Translations under genes and position numbers: made by a program
Notes under the pieces: generated by a model
What the model was told of the DNA's origin: nothing
The model's input: only the letters and a program-made list of their open reading frames with translations
Databases searched by the model: none
Shown here: piece by piece, positions 49,794 through 58,428 of the stretch
How the letters are laid out: each line of letters begins with the position of its first letter
How positions within the stretch are numbered: the stretch's first letter is position 1
From: an uncultured Porphyromonadaceae bacterium
GTDB taxonomy: Bacteria > Bacteroidota > Bacteroidia > Bacteroidales > Muribaculaceae
DNA: 64,000 nt
Direction of reading: 5' to 3'
NCBI GenBank assembly: GCA_947178215.1
Contig: CAMWXJ010000009.1
Location: 1 to 64,000 of the forward strand

Positions 49794-49832
49794 AATTCAG
49801 CTTTTGAAAACCTATTGAAACGATATATTTAG

Positions 49833-49931
49833 ATAAAAAGGGGCGCCTTCGCGGCGTCCCTTCTTATGAGTTTCCAATAGGTACAATTTCTAAGGTAAAA
49901 AAGATTGCTTTATGTTCGTGTCACAAAGTTA
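49833..49931 (-). ncRNA. Candidate leader or small RNA ahead of yjbR
   Basis: The minus strand carries TAACTTTG (49924-49931) with a CAA (TTG on the minus strand) at 49953-49955, 21 bases away: a good promoter. About 55 bases into the transcript a stem (AAGGGACGCC and GGCGCCCCTT, 49838-49862) is followed by TTTTTATC, an intrinsic terminator, and stops before yjbR. ACCTATTGGAAAC (49870-49882) and GTTTCAATAGGT (49810-49821) flank that stem and could pair to enclose it. It could be an 85-base small RNA, or an attenuator of yjbR. The rest of the 310-base gap to 50103 shows nothing else. Confidence 0.4.
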
Positions 49932-50103
49932 CACTCAATTTCTTCCTTGACCCAAAAAATTAATATGTTCTTTAACATGATTTACCAACTCATTCTTGCC
50001 GAATCGGGCGAATTGTAAGCTGCATCACATTAAGGATTAGCCGTTTATAAATCATAGAGCAGGCGTCGCGCCAAACCGCCGATTTGTGTTAAGTATTGTT
50101 AAT

Positions 50104-50841
50104 TCACTCATCATGGCCGATTTTTCCAAGCTCTATGCTCTTTCCGTCGAAACTTGCGTAGCTCATGGCGCTGTAACAGTCGCCAAGAGTCGTGAGGACG
50201 CTGCCCGACGCCAACCGGCACTGTCCGGCATAATGCAGATGCCCGAAAACGAAAAAGTCGACCTTGCCGTGCGCCGCCTCGTAATCCTCGGCCCAACGGA
50301 CCAGATTGTCAACAGCCGACGCACCGCCGGAATAGCCGCCCTGCTTGCGCGACGAATGGCTCCATGCGTGTGCGAACCCCACTGTCCAACGCGGATGCAC
50401 CGCCGCATAAAACACACGGGCGGTACGGCTACGGAACAAACGGCGCATGGCACGAAACAGCAGCGGACGCCTGCCCACTCCGTCTCCATGCTCCATAACG
50501 AATCTGCGGCCGTCGATAACGGTGTCGACCACGCCGTCGACAACCCGACATCCTATCTCCGAAGTCAGATAATCGGTCATCCATATATCATGGTTGCCTT
50601 TGAGCCAGGTTATCTTCACGCCACTGTCGGCAAGACGCGCAAGCGCGCCCAAAAAGCGGGTAAAGCCACGCGGCACCACGTTGCGGTACTCAAACCAATA
50701 GTCGATAATATCGCCCAGCAACCATAACTCGGTGGCGTCAGCGCCTATGGAGTCGAGCCATGACGCAATCTCACGCTCCTGCTTTCGGCCGTCGGCTATA
50801 TACCCGGCGCCGAGATGCGCGTCGCTGAGAAAATATATCAT
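50104..50841 (-). CDS. lpxH: UDP-2,3-diacylglucosamine diphosphatase-like metallophosphatase
   Basis: 245 residues. The metallophosphatase motifs are all present: YFLSDAHLGAG (D-x-H), LLGDIIDYWFEYR (G-D), WLKGNHDIWM (G-N-H-D), FVMEHGDGVG (H-G-D) and FVFGHLHYAG (G-H-x-H). The D-I-I-D-Y-W and R-x-F spacing fits the LpxH family of lipid A synthesis, which cleaves UDP-diacylglucosamine to lipid X at the inner membrane. LpxI or LpxG are unrelated alternatives. It is 15 bases from the DUF59 stop. Confidence 0.85.
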   Translation of the reverse strand: MIYFLSDAHLGAGYIADGRKQEREIASWLDSIGADATELWLLGDIIDYWFEYRNVVPRGFTRFLGALARLADSGVKITWLKGNHDIWMTDYLTSEIGCRVVDGVVDTVIDGRRFVMEHGDGVGRRPLLFRAMRRLFRSRTARVFYAAVHPRWTVGFAHAWSHSSRKQGGYSGGASAVDNLVRWAEDYEAAHGKVDFFVFGHLHYAGQCRLASGSVLTTLGDCYSAMSYASFDGKSIELGKIGHDE

Positions 50842-50856
50842 GCTGCTTGCTAAGGC

Positions 50857-51189
50857 TTAGAGAAAACCAAGTTCGAGCTTCGCCTCCTCAGTCATCATAT
50901 CCTGATTCCACTCAGGCTCGAACACGAGCTGAATGTCGGTCGACTTCACGCCCTCGATAGATTCGAGGCGTATGCGTATATCCTCCATAAGGAACTCAGC
51001 CGCCGGACACGACGGGGCTGTGAGAGTCATATCCACGTGCAGGCAACGCTCTTCGTCGAAGTCAATCTTGTAGATGAGTCCGAGACTGTAAATGTCGACC
51101 GGAATCTCCGGGTCATATACTGTTTTGAGGAGCTCTACGGCGCGCTCCTCTACACGAAGTTTTTCGTCGGGAGTAACAGGATTTTCCAT
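50857..51189 (-). CDS. DUF59/MIP18-type iron-sulfur assembly protein
   Basis: 110 residues from the ATG at 51189; the longer TTG start is rejected. EERAVELLKTVYDPEIPVDIYSLGLIYKIDFDEERCL, TLTAPSCPAAEFLMEDIRIRLESIEGV and VFEPEWNQDMMTEEAKLELG are the SufT/PaaD/MIP18 domain; the T-x-x-x-C-P cysteine is the conserved residue. Such proteins help mature iron-sulfur enzymes. Neither SUF nor phenylacetate genes are adjacent, so its partner is unknown. Confidence 0.88.
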   Translation of the reverse strand: MENPVTPDEKLRVEERAVELLKTVYDPEIPVDIYSLGLIYKIDFDEERCLHVDMTLTAPSCPAAEFLMEDIRIRLESIEGVKSTDIQLVFEPEWNQDMMTEEAKLELGFL

Positions 51190-51217
51190 ATCGCGGCAAG
51201 GGAGAGAATAACGGTTA

Positions 51218-51670
51218 TCAATCAAGTTTTATTTCAGCGTTGCTCATCTCGTCGTATTCGGCCCACTCAGAGTCGTTCTCTGCCGAGATTTCAAGCGGCA
51301 ACACCGGCATATCGGCAAGCGCCTCGTTGAGCTTGCGGCCGAAGATGTTGAGCGACAGTGTGTAGAACACCCAGTTGCGCTGACCGTCGCCGGTATAGAT
51401 GCCGGTCATGACGGCCACAGGGTCTTTGTCAAACGCACGTTGGAGCGCTTCGGTGGCCTCCTCCATAAGCTTGGCGGTAGGCTCAAAGGGCATGCCGGTG
51501 GCGTCGCCCTCGTAAGGCCATGTCACCTCCACGCGTATCGAGAATTTCGGATTGGAGCGGAAACGCTCCACGTCTCTGCGGCCCGTCACCATGATGAGGT
51601 TGCCCGACTCGCTGTCGGCGGGAGCAGTCCACCAGTCGCCGGCGGCATTGTAATGAGTTTGTTCTGTCAT
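51218..51670 (-). CDS. DUF695 family protein
   Basis: 150 residues from the ATG at 51670, rather than the longer frame. DWWTAPADSESGNLIMVTGRRDVERFRSNPKFSIRVEVTWPY followed by AVMTGIYTGDGQRNWVFYT and LPLEISAENDSEWAEYDEM is the DUF695 pattern, a soluble alpha-beta domain of unknown role. The 28-base spacing to the DUF59 gene and 46 bases from the isochorismate synthase gene suggest an operon on the minus strand. Cytoplasmic by lack of a signal. Confidence 0.8.
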   Translation of the reverse strand: MTEQTHYNAAGDWWTAPADSESGNLIMVTGRRDVERFRSNPKFSIRVEVTWPYEGDATGMPFEPTAKLMEEATEALQRAFDKDPVAVMTGIYTGDGQRNWVFYTLSLNIFGRKLNEALADMPVLPLEISAENDSEWAEYDEMSNAEIKLD

Positions 51671-51716
51671 ATCGGCTGCAAATTTTAACTGTTTTAATAT
51701 CACTTGCCTGAAAAGG

Positions 51717-52913
51717 TCAACACTCGTTGGCGACGGTCGGTTCGTTGCGGCGGTCTATCCGTGCCCACTCATCGGGGATGAGAGTTATGTCGTCGGGGGT
51801 GACGCTGTTGACTATGCGGTAAAGCGGCATCGCCTTGCGTGCTGCCTCGCGCCACTCGTTTGACGCCAATGAATCGGGCATTATGCCTCCGCCCGCAAAT
51901 ATATTCACCTCCATGGAGCCGCCGGGGCCGCGATCGGGCGAGAGCAGCGCGCTCCGTATATTGACGTATGCCTTTATGTCGGAGTTGGATATGGTGCCTA
52001 CAAGGCCGCCGTAGCACTGACGGTGGTGTATTTCAAGCCGCGATATTGTTTTCACCGCCATGTTACGTGGCAGGCCGGCGAGAGCGGGAGTAGGCGAGAG
52101 CTTGTCGAGAAGCTCAAACACGTTGGCGTGACCCTCGGCAGAGATGAGATGACAGATATGCTCAACCTCACCAAACGTCACCTCATGACGGTTACCTATC
52201 TCGGGCTCGAGGCCGGCATCACGCAAGACGTTGCATATAAAGTCGAGTACGGCCTGATGCTCGGCGCAGTTCTTTTCATCCCACTCGTCGGCTGAATCTT
52301 TGACGCGGGTACCGGCAAGCGACATGGTTTCAAAATGTGTCACGACGTCCTCATCCGCCGATGATGCGGAGGCATGGATAAGCAGTTCGGGAGTAGCAGT
52401 AATCCACAGCCCCGTCTCCTGCGAAAAATATAGGGCTCGGAATGTCGCAGGCAATACGTCGAAATACCTGTCGGCCAGCTCCACGGGATCCAAATCCGTG
52501 GAGCAAGCTATGCGACGCGACAACACCACCTTGCGCAGTCCCTTGGGCGACATACACTTCTTTATCTCCCTTACCTGCCCGTAATACACCGGATAAGTGG
52601 TAGAGGCCGGCACGGCGTTTAGCTCAGCCGACGGCCACTTCTCAGCCGACAGCGGGAGCGCGAGCACCTCCTCGGCCGTCAGGTCACACGGTATCACTAC
52701 GGCATCGTGCATAGAGGTGCAGAACGACTGCGCAAAGAAAGCCTCTTTCTCCGGGAACTTGTCGGAGATAAGATTCGAGGCCGCATCATCGGGCTCGGAA
52801 GCAAAGAAGCGATATTCCTCGCCGGCTGCGGCAAAGAGAGCGAAAGGCATGTTGAGGCTGATAGCCCGGCGGGCCGCCTCCTTATATATATCAGGCAACT
52901 GATGCTGTGACAT
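51717..52913 (-). CDS. menF: Isochorismate synthase / chorismate-binding enzyme
   Basis: 398 residues. The C-terminal chorismate-binding domain shows KVVLSRRIAC, ALYFSQETGLWITATPELLIHAS, FETMSLAGTRVKDSADEWDEKN, the metal-binding E-V-E-H segment (TFGEVEHICHLI), LSPTPALAGLPRNMAVKTI and VEVNIFAGGGIMPDSLASNEWREAARKA. This is the MenF/EntC type, which starts menaquinone synthesis. Anthranilate synthase is less likely because its tryptophan-binding motif is missing. No other men genes are in the window. Confidence 0.85.
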   Translation of the reverse strand: MSQHQLPDIYKEAARRAISLNMPFALFAAAGEEYRFFASEPDDAASNLISDKFPEKEAFFAQSFCTSMHDAVVIPCDLTAEEVLALPLSAEKWPSAELNAVPASTTYPVYYGQVREIKKCMSPKGLRKVVLSRRIACSTDLDPVELADRYFDVLPATFRALYFSQETGLWITATPELLIHASASSADEDVVTHFETMSLAGTRVKDSADEWDEKNCAEHQAVLDFICNVLRDAGLEPEIGNRHEVTFGEVEHICHLISAEGHANVFELLDKLSPTPALAGLPRNMAVKTISRLEIHHRQCYGGLVGTISNSDIKAYVNIRSALLSPDRGPGGSMEVNIFAGGGIMPDSLASNEWREAARKAMPLYRIVNSVTPDDITLIPDEWARIDRRNEPTVANEC

Positions 52914-52919
52914 TGCTTT

Positions 52920-54263
52920 TTATTCTGATATCGGGCGCCCGATAAGCTCAAACGGTAGCGCCGAAGTAATCTCGACATTGACATAATCGCCTCGATGCAG
53001 GGGCCTGACTTTCTCGACGAGCACTTCGGGGTCCACTTCGGGAGAGTCAAACTCCGTGCGCCCTACATAATAGTCGGACTCCTCACGGTCGATGACGACA
53101 CGCATCACCCGGCCCACTTTCTCCTGCTGTATTTCAAGCGATATCTCCTCTTGGAGAGCCATAAGCTCGGCAAGGCGCGACTGCTTTACGTCGTCGGGAA
53201 TATCGTCGGAGAAATGGCGGGCGGCGTATGTGTCCTCCTCCTCGCAGTAGGCAAAAGCGCCCATGCGCTCGAAGCGCTGCTCGCGCACAAAATCAAGCAG
53301 CTCGGCAAATTCAGCCTCCCCTTCTCCCGGAAAGCCCACCATGAGCGTGGTGCGGATATGGATACCGGGCACTCGCCGGCGTATCTCGGCAAGCAGCCCG
53401 CGTGTGGCCGCACCGTCAATATGCCTGCGCATATTGGCGAGCACAGGGTCGGCGATATGTTGGAGAGCGATGTCGATATATTTGCACACATTGTCGCGTC
53501 GGGCCATGACGTCGAGCACATCCATCGGGAAATCCGCAGGATAAGCGTAGTGCAGACGTATGCGCTCGATGCCGTTTATGTCGGCGAGAAGGTCGACAAG
53601 CGCGGCAAGCCCCGAACGTCCCTCGCTATTGAGATCACGGCCATAGGCCGAAAGGTCCTGGGCTATGACATTGAGCTCTTTCACGCCTCTTGCCGCAAGC
53701 ATCTCGGCCTCGGCGACAACCTCGTCGGGACGACGTGAGTGATAACGGCCTGTAATGAGCGGTATGGCGCAGAACGCGCAGAAGCGGTCGCAGCCTTCGG
53801 CTATTTTAAGATAGGCGTGATGACGTGGAGTGGTGATTACGCGGTCGTAGGGCGCGGTAGCAGGATGACGGCGTGCAATGCGGGCCACTATTGAGTGCCA
53901 ATCCTTTTTGCCGGCCCACACGTCGACTTCCGGTATCATGCCGGGGAGCTCGTCGCGGTAGCGCTCCGACAGGCAGCCCATTGCAATGACTTCCGACACA
54001 TGGCTGTTGCGACGCTCTTTCTCCTTGGCCCAAGCAAGAAGGGTGTTGATGCTCTCTTCCTTGGCGTCGGCAATGAAGCCGCAGGTATTGACCACCACTA
54101 TCGACCCTTTGGGGAGCGATCGTACAGGAGCGTCGAACACCACCTTACATCCGGCATCGGCCAAACACTTCATAAGTTGCTCGGCGTCTACAAGATTCTT
54201 GGAGCAGCCGAGCGATATAATGTTGACGGTAGGCAATGCCACCGTTTTTGTTGTCTCTGTCAT
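52920..54263 (-). CDS. rimO: Ribosomal protein S12 methylthiotransferase RimO
   Basis: 447 residues. An N-terminal methylthiotransferase domain (IISLGCSKNLVDAEQLMKCLADAG, VVNTCGFIADAKEESINTLL) with three cluster cysteines, then the radical-SAM C-x3-C-x2-C in KIAEGCDRFCAFCAIPLITG, and a C-terminal TRAM domain (VMRVVIDREESDYYVGRTEFDSPEVDPEV). It adds a methylthio group to an aspartate of ribosomal protein S12. It is 6 bases from ftsY and 6 from the menF gene, in one operon. Confidence 0.96.
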   Translation of the reverse strand: MTETTKTVALPTVNIISLGCSKNLVDAEQLMKCLADAGCKVVFDAPVRSLPKGSIVVVNTCGFIADAKEESINTLLAWAKEKERRNSHVSEVIAMGCLSERYRDELPGMIPEVDVWAGKKDWHSIVARIARRHPATAPYDRVITTPRHHAYLKIAEGCDRFCAFCAIPLITGRYHSRRPDEVVAEAEMLAARGVKELNVIAQDLSAYGRDLNSEGRSGLAALVDLLADINGIERIRLHYAYPADFPMDVLDVMARRDNVCKYIDIALQHIADPVLANMRRHIDGAATRGLLAEIRRRVPGIHIRTTLMVGFPGEGEAEFAELLDFVREQRFERMGAFAYCEEEDTYAARHFSDDIPDDVKQSRLAELMALQEEISLEIQQEKVGRVMRVVIDREESDYYVGRTEFDSPEVDPEVLVEKVRPLHRGDYVNVEITSALPFELIGRPISE

Positions 54264-54269
54264 TTATCT

Positions 54270-55232
54270 TCAATCGGGGAAAAGAGAGTCGACGAACTCC
54301 TCTTTGCGGAACACTTGGAGGTCGGTAATCTTCTCTCCGAGGCCTATATACTTCACCGGGACCTTGAACTGATCGGAGATACCTATCACCACGCCTCCTT
54401 TGGCTGTACCGTCAAGTTTAGTCACGACAAGTCCGGTCACCTGAGTAGCGGCGACAAACTGTCGAGCCTGCTCAAAGGCGTTCTGACCTGTCGAACCGTC
54501 GATGACAAGCAGCACTTCGTGGGGGGCGCCTGGCACTACCCTATCCATTACGCGGCGTATTTTCGACAGCTCGTCCATGAGGCCTTTCTGATTGTGAAGA
54601 CGGCCGGCGGTGTCGATGATAGCCACGTCGACCCCGTTGGCTACCGCGCTTTGCAGCGTGTCAAAAGCCACGGCTGCCGGGTCGGCGCCCTGTCGCTGCT
54701 TAATCACGGGCACACCAGCACGCTCGCCCCATACATCGAGCTGCTCTATCGCAGCCGCACGAAACGTGTCGGCGGCGCCGAGCATCACCTTTTTACCGGC
54801 GGCCTTGAACTGCGAGGCGAGCTTGCCTATTGTCGTTGTCTTGCCTGCACCGTTGACACCTACTACCATTATGACATGCGGCTTGTGCCCCTCGGGCACA
54901 GAAAAATCGGCATCGGCCATGGTAGTGCTGTCGTTCTCGGCCAAAAGGGCCGTGATTTCCTCGCGGAGCATACGATTGAGCTCGCCTGTCGACACATATT
55001 TGTCGCGACGCGCGCGGTCCTGAATGCGGTCGATGATTCTGAGGGTGGTGTCGACGCCCACATCGCTCGTCACAAATATCTCTTCGAGCTGGTCGAGGAA
55101 GTCGTCGTCGATGGTTGTACGTCCGGCAAGAGCGTGTGCAATCTTCTGGAACACACCTGTCTTGGTCCGTTCCAGCCCCTTGTCGAGAGTCTCCTTTTTC
55201 TCTTTGTTGAAAAAGCGTGAAAAGATGCCCAT
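54270..55232 (-). CDS. ftsY: Signal recognition particle receptor FtsY
   Basis: 320 residues. A short charged N-terminal region, the N domain (LDQLEEIFVTSDVGVDTTLRIIDRI), then the G domain: VVGVNGAGKTTTIGKLA (G1), DTFRAAAIEQLDVW (G2), DTAGRLHNQKGLMDEL (G3), VVTKLDGTAKGG (G4) and KYIGLGEKITDLQVF (G5). FtsY takes ribosome-SRP complexes to the membrane. The N-terminal acidic A domain is much reduced, as usual in Bacteroidota. A minus-strand TACCTTTG box (55262-55269) lies 29 bases upstream. Confidence 0.97.
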   Translation of the reverse strand: MGIFSRFFNKEKKETLDKGLERTKTGVFQKIAHALAGRTTIDDDFLDQLEEIFVTSDVGVDTTLRIIDRIQDRARRDKYVSTGELNRMLREEITALLAENDSTTMADADFSVPEGHKPHVIMVVGVNGAGKTTTIGKLASQFKAAGKKVMLGAADTFRAAAIEQLDVWGERAGVPVIKQRQGADPAAVAFDTLQSAVANGVDVAIIDTAGRLHNQKGLMDELSKIRRVMDRVVPGAPHEVLLVIDGSTGQNAFEQARQFVAATQVTGLVVTKLDGTAKGGVVIGISDQFKVPVKYIGLGEKITDLQVFRKEEFVDSLFPD

Positions 55233-55427
55233 AATTTATAGAATGTGTGGGTTTGCAGCTGCAAAGGTAACTATAATTATTGACATATCATCACGAATTT
55301 GGCTGCGCCCACCCTCAGAATGTCGCAAATAATTAGTAATTTTGCGGGCTGAAACGGGCGTTACAGTTCACACTGCATCATTTTCGCCCGTGTTTCCGAC
55401 AGATACAATTAACTCATCCACATTGTG

Positions 55428-57233
55428 ATGCAGCAGAATATCCGCAACATCGCCATCATCGCTCACGTCGACCACGGCAAGACAACCCTCGTCGACAAGA
55501 TGCTCATGGCCGGCCACCTTTTCCGCGACAACCAGTCGACCGGTGACCTCATTCTCGACAACAACGATCTCGAACGTGAACGTGGCATAACAATCCTTTC
55601 CAAGAACGTCTCCATCAACTACAAGGGCTGCAAAATCAACATCATCGACACCCCGGGACACTCCGACTTCGGCGGCGAGGTAGAGCGCGTGCTCAACATG
55701 GCCGACGGCTGTCTGCTCCTCGTAGACGCCTTCGAGGGCCCGATGCCTCAGACACGATTCGTACTACAAAAAGCCATACAGCTCGGTCTCAAACCGGTAG
55801 TGGTGATTAACAAAGTCGACAAGAACGGCTGTCGACCTGACGAAGTGCAGGAAATGGTGTTTGACCTCATGTGCAACCTCGACGCCACCGAGGACCAGCT
55901 CGATTTCCCGACCGTCTACGGCTCCGCAAAGCAGGGCTGGATGAGCCGCGACTGGCAGAACCCCACTACCGACATCACAGCTGCGCTCGACACTATCATC
56001 GAGTCGATTCCGGCGCCCACCGTCCATGAGGGCCCCGCACAGATGCTCATTACCAGCCTCGACTTCTCGACATATGTAGGCCGCATAGCCATAGGCCGCG
56101 TTCACCGCGGCACCCTGCGCGAAGGCATGGACATAGCGCTTATGAAACGCGACGGCTCGATAGTGAAGCAGCGCATCAAGGAACTCCACACATTCGAAGG
56201 CATGGGCCGTAAGCGTGTCGAGAGCGTAGACAGCGGTGACATATGCGCCATTGTCGGCCTCGAAAACTTCGAGATAGGCGACACAATCGCCGACTTCAAC
56301 ACTCCCGAGGCACTGCCACGCATCGCTATCGACGAGCCCACCATGTCGATGACTTTCACAATCAACGACAGCCCGTTCTTTGGACGCGACGGCAAATATG
56401 TCACCTCGCGACACATTGGCGACCGTCTCAACAAGGAACTTGACCGCAACCTCGCGCTTCGTGTCGAGCGTCAGAACGGCGCCGACGGAGTATGGATCGT
56501 GTACGGACGCGGCGTGCTTCATCTCTCAGTGCTCATCGAGACCATGCGCCGTGAGGGCTACGAGTTGCAGGTAGGCCAGCCACAAGTCATAATAAAGGAG
56601 ATTGACGGCCGACAGTGTGAACCTGTCGAGCTGCTCACCATAAATGTGCCTGAGGAATACGCCTCCAAGATGATTGACATGGTGACCCGCCGCAAAGGCG
56701 ACCTCACCAGCATGATGACACAGAACGACCGCGTTCAGCTCGAATTCAACATACCCTCGCGCGGCATCATAGGTCTGCGCAACAATGTGCTCACCGCTTC
56801 GGCCGGCGAGGCTATCATGGCACACCGCTTCCTTGAATATCAGCCCTGGAAAGGCGACATAGAGCGACGCACCAACGGCTCGCTTATAGCCATGGAGGCG
56901 GGCACCGCCTATGCCTATGCAATCGACAAGCTGCAAGACCGCGGACGCTTCTTTATCTTCCCGCAGGAAGAGGTCTACGCCGGGCAGGTGGTAGGCGAGA
57001 GTGCAAAGGACAAGGATATTGTCATCAACGTCACCAAATCGAAGAAGCTCACTAACATGCGCGCCTCAGGCGCCGACGACAAAGCCAAAATCGTGCCTCC
57101 CGTAGTGTTCTCGCTCGAAGAGGCTCTCGAATATATCAAGGAGGATGAATATGTCGAAGTCACACCCCACCACATCCGACTCCGCAAAATCATTCTTGAC
57201 GAACTGGAACGCAAACGCGCCAACAAAGCATAA
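55428..57233 (+). CDS. typA: GTP-binding protein TypA/BipA
   Basis: 601 residues from the ATG at 55428, next to a [21 protein letters not shown] (G1), RERGITI (G2), [16 protein letters not shown] (G3) and [10 protein letters not shown] (G4) are translation-factor GTPase motifs. The rest follows EF-G-like domains II, III and V with the TypA-specific C-terminal domain (EEDEY-like end [18 protein letters not shown]). TypA binds ribosomes and is needed for growth at low temperature or stress and for some rRNA processing. A TAATTTTG box is at 55337-55344. Confidence 0.97.
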   Translation: MQQNIRNIAIIAHVDHGKTTLVDKMLMAGHLFRDNQSTGDLILDNNDLERERGITILSKNVSINYKGCKINIIDTPGHSDFGGEVERVLNMADGCLLLVDAFEGPMPQTRFVLQKAIQLGLKPVVVINKVDKNGCRPDEVQEMVFDLMCNLDATEDQLDFPTVYGSAKQGWMSRDWQNPTTDITAALDTIIESIPAPTVHEGPAQMLITSLDFSTYVGRIAIGRVHRGTLREGMDIALMKRDGSIVKQRIKELHTFEGMGRKRVESVDSGDICAIVGLENFEIGDTIADFNTPEALPRIAIDEPTMSMTFTINDSPFFGRDGKYVTSRHIGDRLNKELDRNLALRVERQNGADGVWIVYGRGVLHLSVLIETMRREGYELQVGQPQVIIKEIDGRQCEPVELLTINVPEEYASKMIDMVTRRKGDLTSMMTQNDRVQLEFNIPSRGIIGLRNNVLTASAGEAIMAHRFLEYQPWKGDIERRTNGSLIAMEAGTAYAYAIDKLQDRGRFFIFPQEEVYAGQVVGESAKDKDIVINVTKSKKLTNMRASGADDKAKIVPPVVFSLEEALEYIKEDEYVEVTPHHIRLRKIILDELERKRANKA

Positions 57234-57258
57234 CTATAACTTAACTGACATGTGATTT

Positions 57259-57297
57259 GAAGCGGCTGCTCGGGAGAGTGACCGCTTCATTTTTTTC
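57259..57297 (+). terminator. Terminator of typA
   Basis: GAAGCGG (57259-57265) pairs with CCGCTTC (57282-57288), followed by ATTTTTTTC. It is 26 bases beyond the stop. Confidence 0.7.
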
Positions 57298-57340
57298 ATA
57301 CTCAAGCGGCCGATGTGACAGTGGCGAAACAGTAGCGCAT

Positions 57341-57371
57341 TTGCGCGGGTGCGGCCTATTTGCTAATTTTG
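57341..57371 (+). promoter_or_regulatory. Promoter of the DUF5106 gene
   Basis: TTG (57341-57343), 20 bases and TAATTTTG (57364-57371) match the Bacteroidota consensus exactly, 55 bases before the ATG. Confidence 0.75.
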
Positions 57372-57426
57372 CGTTTTGGAAAGGCAACCCGTATCTCTTC
57401 CCTACTCCTCTACTAAACCATATGGA

Positions 57427-58416
57427 ATGAATCGACTCGCATACTTCTCGAAGACAATAAGCGTAATAGCACTGCTTATAGCCGTCACCGCATGTTCGCA
57501 GCGTAATGCCGACAGATCGGCGACTTCTGAGCTTGCAATGAGCACGGAAAGCCTCGACACAGACAGAACTCCGCAGGAGCTGCCTCTGCCCGAGGTGCCG
57601 GCACTCATTACGGCACCGGAAGCTCGCGCCGACTATGTGGCCGCACGCTTCTGGCAGGCACTCGACTTCACTGACAAGTCGCTTAGTCTCGACACGGCAT
57701 TTATGGAGCAGAACTTCGCCAACTTCACGTCAGTGATGGCAATGGCGACTGAGCGTGGCCGCCGCACCGCCATGGATAGACTTGTGGCCCGCGCCGCAAC
57801 CGACGCCGATGCCCTGGCCTATCTTGCCGAAGTGGCCGAGAAGTATCTCTACGACCCCAACTCGCCGCTGCGCGACGACGACTGCTACATAGCTTTCGCC
57901 GAGGCGCTCGACGCATCGGCGGCTGTCGACACGTGGATAAAGGCGCGGCCCGGACAGCTTGCAGGAAGGCTTCGCAAAAACCGCCCCGGCACACGCGCAG
58001 CCGACTTCGCTTTCACCACTCCCGGAGGCCGCCGGATGATGCTCTCCGACCTTTCGCGCGGCATCAACGATAATGTAGCCGTAATGCTGCTGTTTTTCGA
58101 CCCCGACTGTCCGAACTGCAATGAGACTCTTCGTCTCATAGCCGCCTCGGTGCGTATCGCTGAAGCAATATCGGCAGGCGCGCTTCGCATCTTAGCCGTA
58201 TATCCCCCCGAAGATAGCGTCGTAGCCGACAGCTGGGTCGACTATGCGGCCAAGCTCCCCGTGGCCTGGACCACCGGCATCATCGCCGACCCGGAATCAT
58301 TTGACGACAACTACGCTCTCCCCGCTCTGCCGTCGATATATCTGCTCAGCGGCAATCTAACCGTCGTGGGGCGCGACTTAACCCTTTCCTCGCCTCAGCT
58401 ACAATCCATTATCTGA
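57427..58416 (+). CDS. DUF5106 lipoprotein with thioredoxin-like domain
   Basis: 329 residues from the ATG at 57427, where a lipoprotein signal begins (ISVIALLIAVTACSQ). Residues 60-190 match the alpha-helical DUF5106 region (AARFWQALDFTDKSLSLDTAFMEQNFANF, YLAEVAEKYLYDPNSPLRDDDCYIAFAEAL). Residues 200-329 are thioredoxin-like with a CxxC (FFDPDCPNCNETLRLI) and the cis-proline region (ALPALPSIYLLS). It likely acts as a thiol-disulfide protein facing the periplasm. It is 12 bases before hrpB and may be co-transcribed. Confidence 0.8.
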   Translation: MNRLAYFSKTISVIALLIAVTACSQRNADRSATSELAMSTESLDTDRTPQELPLPEVPALITAPEARADYVAARFWQALDFTDKSLSLDTAFMEQNFANFTSVMAMATERGRRTAMDRLVARAATDADALAYLAEVAEKYLYDPNSPLRDDDCYIAFAEALDASAAVDTWIKARPGQLAGRLRKNRPGTRAADFAFTTPGGRRMMLSDLSRGINDNVAVMLLFFDPDCPNCNETLRLIAASVRIAEAISAGALRILAVYPPEDSVVADSWVDYAAKLPVAWTTGIIADPESFDDNYALPALPSIYLLSGNLTVVGRDLTLSSPQLQSII

Positions 58417-58428
58417 CACCGACGTATC

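Noticed and set aside
53895-55220. A 441-codon plus-strand frame across rimO and ftsY
   Set aside because: Spans two well-supported genes on the other strand, and its translation has no recognisable motif.
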